DNA of 64,000 nt from Pogona vitticeps (lineage: Eukaryota > Chordata > Lepidosauria > Squamata > Agamidae), in assembly GCF_051106095.1 (NCBI RefSeq), contig NC_135795.1, positions 1,281,501-1,345,500 on the forward strand, read 5' to 3'. The position numbers and the translations under genes are program-made. The notes below the pieces were generated by a model, which saw only the letters and a list, made by a program, of their open reading frames with translations, did not search any database and was not told the DNA's origin. Below are positions 60,101-64,000 of this stretch, one piece after another (the stretch's first letter is position 1; every line of letters begins with the position of its first letter).

Positions 60101-63100
60101 CCCATCAGCAGGATCATCATCATCATCATAGAAAACCCCTTTCCCTCCATCTCTGACTCGACCCTCCCCCTCTCCCTGCAAACGAGGGTCCAACCTATAA
60201 TGGACTTCACTAACTCTTTAACAACAAAATCAATATTGGTTTAAAAATGCATTTAATGAAACGAACCTAACCTCAATCACATTAAATTACTTCAAAGCCA
60301 GCACATACCCCATTGAAACTCCGCAACAGCTTGGTGAAATCTTCGTAAGGAGCGTTAGCAGCGAACGCCCCGAGGTTCTCCTGCAGCCAGGCCTCGGAGT
60401 CCATGGCTCTAGAGACACACGCCGAGCCTGCAGAGATGGAGGGCAATCTTTACCTCTCTATGCACAGGTCTTTCTTCTCCGATGGGGGGTTGCACCAGCG
60501 GCTAGACCTTGTAGCCTGGGCGCCCACCGAGTTAGACAAGGGGTGTCTCTGAACACCTTACACCAAGCAAGCAGAGCAGCTGATTTCACATCCATTACTT
60601 TTGTTGCAAATGTCCATTCCCCATCCAGCCGGCCAGGCCCAGAGGGGACATGACCCCAGAGTTACCTGTGGTCTTGCGCTGGTCTTCCAGGAAAGTAAAC
60701 AGGGCGCTGTAGATGCTTTGTTGGTCGGTTGCTGGTATCGCCGGGTAAGCCTGGCTCAGAGAGGAGACCCTGAGCGAAAAAAGATCAGTCAGCCACGACT
60801 TCCTAGCCTAGCGAACTCTTGGCACTGGAAAAATGTCAGCGAGCCCAAGAACATGAGGAAAAGCAAGGCCCAGAACAAGCCAGATTTTCCAATATTATCT
60901 GGGAATTCTATTCAGTTTCAATAGCCCCTTTTCAATTTTTTTTCCGCAGCCATGAAAGGCACAGAACACACTGTATGCAACTGTAGGGAAGAATGAACTG
61001 CCCAATTTAATTTTTTTTTTTTTTTTTTTTTTTGAAAAGCAAAACTGTGATTTTCAACAGTGCCAAGGTGGCGGTGGTACGTGTTCTTAATCCTTTCACC
61101 TCTTCTCTTCTTCTGCTTAAAGTCCTGGTTTTTTCCTCCCTACCTACTTTGAGGTCCCACAAGAGGGCTTACACCCAAAAATATTTAATGTTATTATTTC
61201 CAGGAGAAATGGGAGGTCGTAAGGGGGCTAAGATGACACACAGAGACACCTGTCCACGATAGAGATTTAATTATAGCATTTATCTTAGCAGGAGGTTTTG
61301 CAGGTAGGGGGTCTACCCAACAGATCCCAACCTATCTTCATTTTTATACTCACACAGCCTGGAAATTGTCGCAGCCAGAAACATGAGACAAGATCTTTTG
61401 CGCTTCTGTTCCCCCGGCGCTTGGTAGGAAAAGCCCCAGCCTTGTGGAGAGCAAGTTAGCCCAGCTTGTAGGACGGAAGGTTGAGAACTCGGGTTCAATT
61501 GCCTCAAGAAACTGCACGAGCATCTTTTTCCGCACAACTTCCTCTTTCAGAGACGTTATTCCAAGCTGTATATTTTAAAATGGGGGGAAATTGCACAATT
61601 GCTTAACTGCTCCAAATAACAATGCAACTCTGTGTCTCTGTAATGAGCTGTTCCGATTTTTCTACTTCCTTTCCTAGCTTAAGCGATGGGATCCCTGGAA
61701 TGCTCACAAACATTCCAGCTGCTCAGAGTTAAAGTATCAGCAGGCAATGAGCCACAGAGACATTCGTGGAGAAGTCATTGCCTATGTTTAAAGGTGGTAC
61801 CTTCTGGGCCTCCAGGCCAAACTGATCCAGATACTGGTAGATCTCTTCCAGCGGTTTGCTTTGTAACCTCGCAAGAATCTGGCACATCTTTTCCTCCTCG
61901 TTGACAGCCCCCGACTGAAGATTGAAAGACGCCAGTTGTGGAGCAGAGAGATGTTCTAATACAGCCATCTGCAGGGGGAGGAGAAATCACGGTACATTTC
62001 TCAGGAAATCTTTTAAGCAATCTTTGCTTCCTACATTTGTGTTTTAAAATCCTCGGTATTAAAAAATAATCCCAAATTTGCAAATTATAAATTGTGTACT
62101 GAGTTGCCTTGGATAAGACTTATTTCCTCCTTCTTTTTGACCTTCCTTTTTCACATTTTAAGGAAGAGACGGTGGGTCAACTGCCGGACTACATCTCCCA
62201 GTACTGTTTTGCTGGCTGGGGACGATGGGAGTTGCAGTCCAAAGACATTGGGGCAAAGGGCTGCCCTCTGTCCGCCCCTGCTTTGAGGCAAAGCCTATGG
62301 CCAGTGACAGCCAAACAGGGCAAAAGATCAGCTCCCAGGGAAAAAAAGTATTCTGCATGTCAAGACTCACGCCTTCCATGTGTCGATTCCAGCTGAGCAG
62401 GTCATGATATTCGGCGTATCTGCTGAAGTTGCCAAGGTTAATTTCTAGCCAGTCCCATAGAGCCTGGGACTGCTTTCCGCACGCCGTACCTGGAAAGAGG
62501 TAGCAGAACAATTCCCTTTGAGGTTTTGTAGACTTCCTGCACCACGGATGTTCTCTCAGGTGAGGAACCTGCTGCATGAAACAAACCTATGGGTGATACA
62601 ATCGGCAGCTCCTTGGAAAAGGCAATCTACTCTCCCCCGTGCACAGAAGGAGATGCCTGTTTGGATGCCTTTTTTTTTGCTTTATTCAAATATATTAGGG
62701 TTATGAGAAGTCAGCCTTTTCCCACTTGATGTCTGTTCATACCAGTCCTCTTCCATCGGGGCCATGAGTGGGAATGACCAGGAAGGCTGATGCAGCAGGA
62801 CAATAACAGGTTAGCAAAGGTTGTGATGGGTAAGTGAACAAATTCATTGCAATTTGTGCTGATTTCTTTACACTGAGTGACTTATCTCCTGTCTGTTTTA
62901 AAGTAGGCTTCAGTCTTCTCATAGCTGAAGTTACCTGATTTAACTTTTGAGGTCAGAAAAGCTTTGCTGAATCCAAAAACGCCAGGAGCGTTTTCCTCTG
63001 GGATGTTGCCAAAGATGTTGTTGAAGCCTTTCAGTCTGAGAAGGGCAGAAGACAGAGAACGAAACAAAGAATCAGAGGACTGTTTTCAAAGAATCTTTGA

Positions 63101-63915
63101 TACAAGTTTTTTCTGTATTCCGTATTGACAAAAGGACTCATTGAGAGAAATCCATTTCTGGAGGGAGTGCTCCCTCAGGAGGCCAAAAAAGGTGTAATTG
63201 TGAAAATGCATTAAAAGGGGAAGTATGTGTCTCTGGAATATCATCCATGGCTTCCTTTGCGTCTCTAATTTTGCAACTCCACATAACAAAACAGATCGTT
63301 CTGCTAGGGAGAAAACATGATAGCAGCAGGCAAGCAGTATCTATCTGAATGTGTGACTTGGCCCATGACAAAATTAGGGTTCAGATGGCACCTCTCAGCC
63401 TAGCAGGGATCCAGTGAGACAAAGAGCCAAGAGCCAGTTTCATCTGTTCCCTTGGCGCCAGGATGTGCGGGAACTAGAATGAAAACCCAGCACATCCGAT
63501 TTTTAAACAGTCGTAGGGGGATTTTGAGCCCTAAAGGCTAATGGGTTCTGATGAAGAATTCCTAGCTTTCAGGCTGGGCTCTGGAGGCACAGAAACAGCC
63601 TTGGGAGCCACCCGCAACCTACGGAGGGTGTGATTCCCATCTTTTTAAATGACGGGTTGGAGATCCACCTTTGAGCTTAACAGCCATAACAAAACAAATT
63701 CAGCTTCGCACTCACAGCTGCTGGTAAGAGTTGCAGGACATCCTGAGCGGAATCTCAGCCACGACGGTCTCATTCACGGTGTGCAGTACATTTTGCAAGG
63801 CGTGTTGGAACCAATAAGTGAAATCGCTGGGTTTGAACCTTGGGAAGTCCGCTGCTATCCTCTGGAAAGCGATGCTCAGGATGACACCGGCGTACTCACT
63901 GCTCTGCAAATCCAC
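47443..63915 (-). CDS. MSLNL: Mesothelin/stereocilin-superfamily gene, 3' part, 23 coding exons
   Basis: This is a large secreted or cell-surface protein of the mesothelin-stereocilin-otoancorin family, which forms superhelical repeats used in cell adhesion and apical matrices. The 23 exons from the right edge onward join in phase to 1346 residues and a stop; the 5' end is outside the window. The exons follow one pattern. A (about 168 nt, phase 0-0) is Leu-rich. B (about 209 nt, 0-2) contains a WFQ-type core, LP-IN and a Cys near its end. C (about 104 nt, 2-1) has RQDVY-F and YL. D (119 nt, 1-0) starts GSAC and has WL-NLG-FS and Y-DL. The array in the window is B-C-D, four full A-B-C-D sets, then A-B-C and a terminal exon with a Ser/Thr/Pro-rich stalk and a GPI signal. 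It lies upstream of CIAO3 on the same strand, like human MSLNL. Whether it is orthologous to MSLN or MSLNL cannot be settled here, so the symbol is provisional. Confidence 0.9.
48694..48800 (-). CDS. MSLNL: Mesothelin-like exon C6
   Basis: 107 nt, phase 2-1. Only one frame is open: MKEIAALHPSLALRQEELGA. Donor ACAG/GTAATT. Confidence 0.84.
49103..49350 (-). CDS. MSLNL: Mesothelin-like exon B6 (long)
   Basis: 248 nt, phase 0-2. Encodes STKPPPVLPLCGGPSALGVL, then QWAEIYHLLLSTFLPLLG and CKTFYA at the usual Cys position. It lacks an internal start codon near its 5' end, so simple ATG-to-stop scans miss it. Acceptor TCAACACAG, donor CCAC/GTAAGT. Confidence 0.87.
49933..50061 (-). CDS. MSLNL: Mesothelin-like exon A6 (short)
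   Basis: 129 nt, phase 0-0. Encodes TENLLALHPAQVDDSTAVGQ and YDSLRDSLSRL. Thirteen codons shorter than A2 and A3. It follows the longest intron between modules here (2.6 kb). Confidence 0.86.
51135..51396. mobile_element. MITE family B, copy 4
   Basis: About 260 bp from TACAGTAGGACTCC to a degenerate right end near GATACTTTTTT. Marker CTTTAGTGGCGAGTGCTGGT. Lies in the D5-A6 intron. Confidence 0.75.
52366..52510 (+). repeat. Unrecognised dispersed repeat, copy 2
   Basis: Parallels 23741-23890, starting at GAGCTATTGAGACAGTAAGT and running to AGACGAATTTAACCAAAAG, with small indels. Confidence 0.6.
52650..52768 (-). CDS. MSLNL: Mesothelin-like exon D5
   Basis: 119 nt, phase 1-0. Encodes GSACEDGATRIRDWLTKNLG, then EFCSVAKLSELQAF. 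Donor GAA/GTAAGT. Confidence 0.91.
53588..53691 (-). CDS. MSLNL: Mesothelin-like exon C5
   Basis: 104 nt, phase 2-1. Encodes VKALDSVYSKLSARKRQDVY, then EFQKAYLMAQF. Donor TCAG/GTGAGG. Confidence 0.91.
53838..54023. mobile_element. MITE family B, copy 5 (left end missing)
   Basis: About 186 bp with the marker CATCTAGTGTCCATTTATGG and the end ATAAGAGAACCCTGCTA. It ends 20 bp from the exon B5 donor side of the intron. Confidence 0.72.
54043..54245 (-). CDS. MSLNL: Mesothelin-like exon B5
   Basis: 203 nt, phase 0-2. Encodes NRGLLSNRKVRDAMLMFSAE and LLPGINETMLGLLP with a sequon, ending MPCPYYQT. Donor CCAT/GTAAGT. Confidence 0.91.
55344..55517 (-). CDS. MSLNL: Mesothelin-like exon A5
   Basis: 174 nt, phase 0-0. 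Encodes ADSLDLFSAKALAHFSTQSH and FLRAYLDEFNALVLQ. Acceptor CCATCCAG, donor CAG/GTAACC. Confidence 0.9.
55708..55826 (-). CDS. MSLNL: Mesothelin-like exon D4
   Basis: 119 nt, phase 1-0. Encodes GSACTQGISSDREWLRKFFG, then PFTTYSSYSDFTAL. Donor GGG/GTGAGA. Confidence 0.91.
56030..56150 (+). repeat. LINE/SINE tail with AAAT microsatellite
   Basis: GGAAGCTGCCTAGAGTGCTC and GATAGGTGGGGTATAAATTA followed by an AAAT-type repeat (56105-56144), in the intron between C4 and D4. Confidence 0.6.
56528..56631 (-). CDS. MSLNL: Mesothelin-like exon C4
   Basis: 104 nt, phase 2-1. Encodes VEALNDHQVNNTFENPGDIS with an NNT sequon. Donor GCAG/GTAAAT. Confidence 0.87.
56820..57028 (-). CDS. MSLNL: Mesothelin-like exon B4
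   Basis: 209 nt, phase 0-2. Encodes LQLSQLPHPETRHFILGEIF, then YALWFGQRLPLFLSSL, ending ACDSLAA. Donor CCAT/GTAGGT. Confidence 0.9.
58018..58176 (-). CDS. MSLNL: Mesothelin-like exon A4
   Basis: 159 nt, phase 0-0. Encodes MDALEDLTPWQLADYSLGSD and FLDAFNAAAQ. The 3' end is less sure: the in-phase donor ACG/GTTTGC is weak, and the exon is three codons shorter than A2 and A3. Confidence 0.78.
58274..58392 (-). CDS. MSLNL: Mesothelin-like exon D3
   Basis: 119 nt, phase 1-0. Encodes GSPCTESTPGSSGWLEANFG, then AFSSVALYKDLVGIN. Donor GCC/GTAAGT. Confidence 0.91.
58601..58745. repeat. Pure GGAA microsatellite, about 36 units
   Basis: 145 bp uninterrupted, in the intron between mesothelin-like exons C3 and D3, beginning about 15 nt inside the intron from the C3 donor. 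Confidence 0.96.
58760..58863 (-). CDS. MSLNL: Mesothelin-like exon C3
   Basis: 104 nt, phase 2-1. Encodes MAGLDRSFPHMSQETRQDVY, then RFAKDYLTM. The donor GGGG/GTAAAC lies 15 nt from a 145-bp GGAA/TTCC microsatellite. Confidence 0.9.
58994..59202 (-). CDS. MSLNL: Mesothelin-like exon B3
   Basis: 209 nt, phase 0-2. Encodes NGVSSLANKDVQDAMFETLF and SINASVLAAIP with a sequon, ending ISCDIFKT. Donor CCAT/GTGAGT. Confidence 0.92.
59917..60084 (-). CDS. MSLNL: Mesothelin-like exon A3
   Basis: 168 nt, phase 0-0. Encodes FDVRDNLTAIQLAHLFFEPG with an NLT sequon. Acceptor CTTCACAG, donor CAA/GTGAGT. Confidence 0.9.
60309..60427 (-). CDS. MSLNL: Mesothelin-like exon D2
   Basis: 119 nt, phase 1-0. Encodes GSACVSRAMDSEAWLQENLG, then AFAANAPYEDFTKL. 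Donor GGG/GTATGT. Confidence 0.9.
60666..60769 (-). CDS. MSLNL: Mesothelin-like exon C2
   Basis: 104 nt, phase 2-1. Encodes VSSLSQAYPAIPATDQQSIY, then SALFTFLEDQ. Donor ACAG/GTAACT. Confidence 0.88.
61354..61565 (-). CDS. MSLNL: Mesothelin-like exon B2
   Basis: 212 nt, phase 0-2. Encodes LGITSLKEEVVRKKMLVQFL and ends GCDNFQA. Donor GCTGT/GTGAGT. Confidence 0.88.
61801..61968 (-). CDS. MSLNL: Mesothelin-like exon A2
   Basis: 168 nt, phase 0-0. Encodes MAVLEHLSAPQLASFNLQSG and the Leu-rich second half. Acceptor CCCTGCAG, donor AAG/GTACCA. Confidence 0.9.
62371..62489 (-). CDS. MSLNL: Mesothelin-like exon D1
   Basis: 119 nt, phase 1-0. Encodes GTACGKQSQALWDWLEINLG, then NFSRYAEYHDLLSWN. Acceptor TTTCCAG, donor GGC/GTGAGT. 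Confidence 0.9.
62935..63035 (-). CDS. MSLNL: Mesothelin-like exon C1
   Basis: 101 nt, phase 2-1. Acceptor CCTTCTCAG, donor TCAG/GTAACT. Encodes LKGFNNIFGNIPEENAPGVF. One codon shorter than the other C exons. Confidence 0.85.
63716..63915 (-). CDS. MSLNL: Mesothelin-like exon B1
   Basis: 200 nt, phase 0-2. Acceptor ATCCGCAG, donor CAGCT/GTGAGT. Contains FTYWFQHALQNVLHTVNET with an N-glycosylation sequon, and the conserved MSCNSYQQ end. Confidence 0.88.
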
Positions 63916-64000
63916 CTGCGGATGGAAATTGCTCTTCAACAACACTCACCGAACGACTCCCCCTGTTCTTTCCTATTACAGCACTCAACCGGAGTGGCCA

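Noticed and set aside
1-64000. Endogenous retrovirus, LTR or other virus-like element
   Set aside because: No paired long terminal repeats, primer-binding site, protease, integrase or envelope-like segment seen on either strand.
1-64000. CRISPR array, operon or other prokaryotic system
   Set aside because: The regular repeats here are microsatellites; genes have introns and CpG islands.

Overview
The window is vertebrate nuclear DNA, most likely from a squamate reptile (lizard or snake). The basis is intron-rich vertebrate genes with CpG-island promoters, plus a repeat load of tRNA-headed SINEs of Sauria-SINE type, BovB/RTE-like and CR1/L2-like LINE tails, short TA-flanked DNA transposons (MITEs) and long tetranucleotide microsatellites. 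Species was not identified. All gene models were read by hand from splice sites, exon phase and remembered family sequences; no search was run.

Four protein genes were found, all transcribed leftward (minus strand). From left to right: (1) the 5' half of NHERF2 (SLC9A3R2), with exon 1 in a CpG island at 19.4-19.7 kb and exon 2 at 12.0-12.2 kb; the rest lies beyond the left edge, so positions 1-11965 are intron. (2) NPW, the neuropeptide W precursor, at 29.7-30.3 kb in a second CpG island. (3) CIAO3 (NARFL), complete in 11 coding exons from 46277 to 40621, giving a 478-residue cytosolic iron-sulfur assembly factor with all eight expected cysteine ligands. (4) The 3' part of a large mesothelin/stereocilin-superfamily gene, from the right edge to 47443, with 23 coding exons and 1346 codons visible, ending in a mucin-like stalk and a GPI-anchor signal.

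The most striking structure is the mesothelin-like gene. It is a tandem array of a four-exon module (about 168, 209, 104 and 119 nt; phases 0-0, 0-2, 2-1, 1-0), repeated about five and a half times in the window and continuing past it. The module is phase-symmetric, so it can be duplicated without breaking frame. The reading frame of the last exon is set by the phase chain, not by the longest open frame, and that choice exposes the stalk and GPI signal.

Between the genes lie about 9 kb (20.3-29.6 kb) and 10 kb (30.7-40.5 kb) with no convincing coding exon. These hold repeats, an orphan GC-rich island at 39.4-39.9 kb and a few AT-rich blocks that look like candidate conserved regulatory elements. 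NHERF2 exon 2 sits between two inverted copies of one 430-bp MITE, a layout that favours back-splicing. The genes share no pathway: NHERF2 is an apical scaffold, NPW a secreted peptide, CIAO3 a cytosolic Fe-S factor and the mesothelin-like protein a cell-surface or matrix protein. They are neighbours by chromosome history only.
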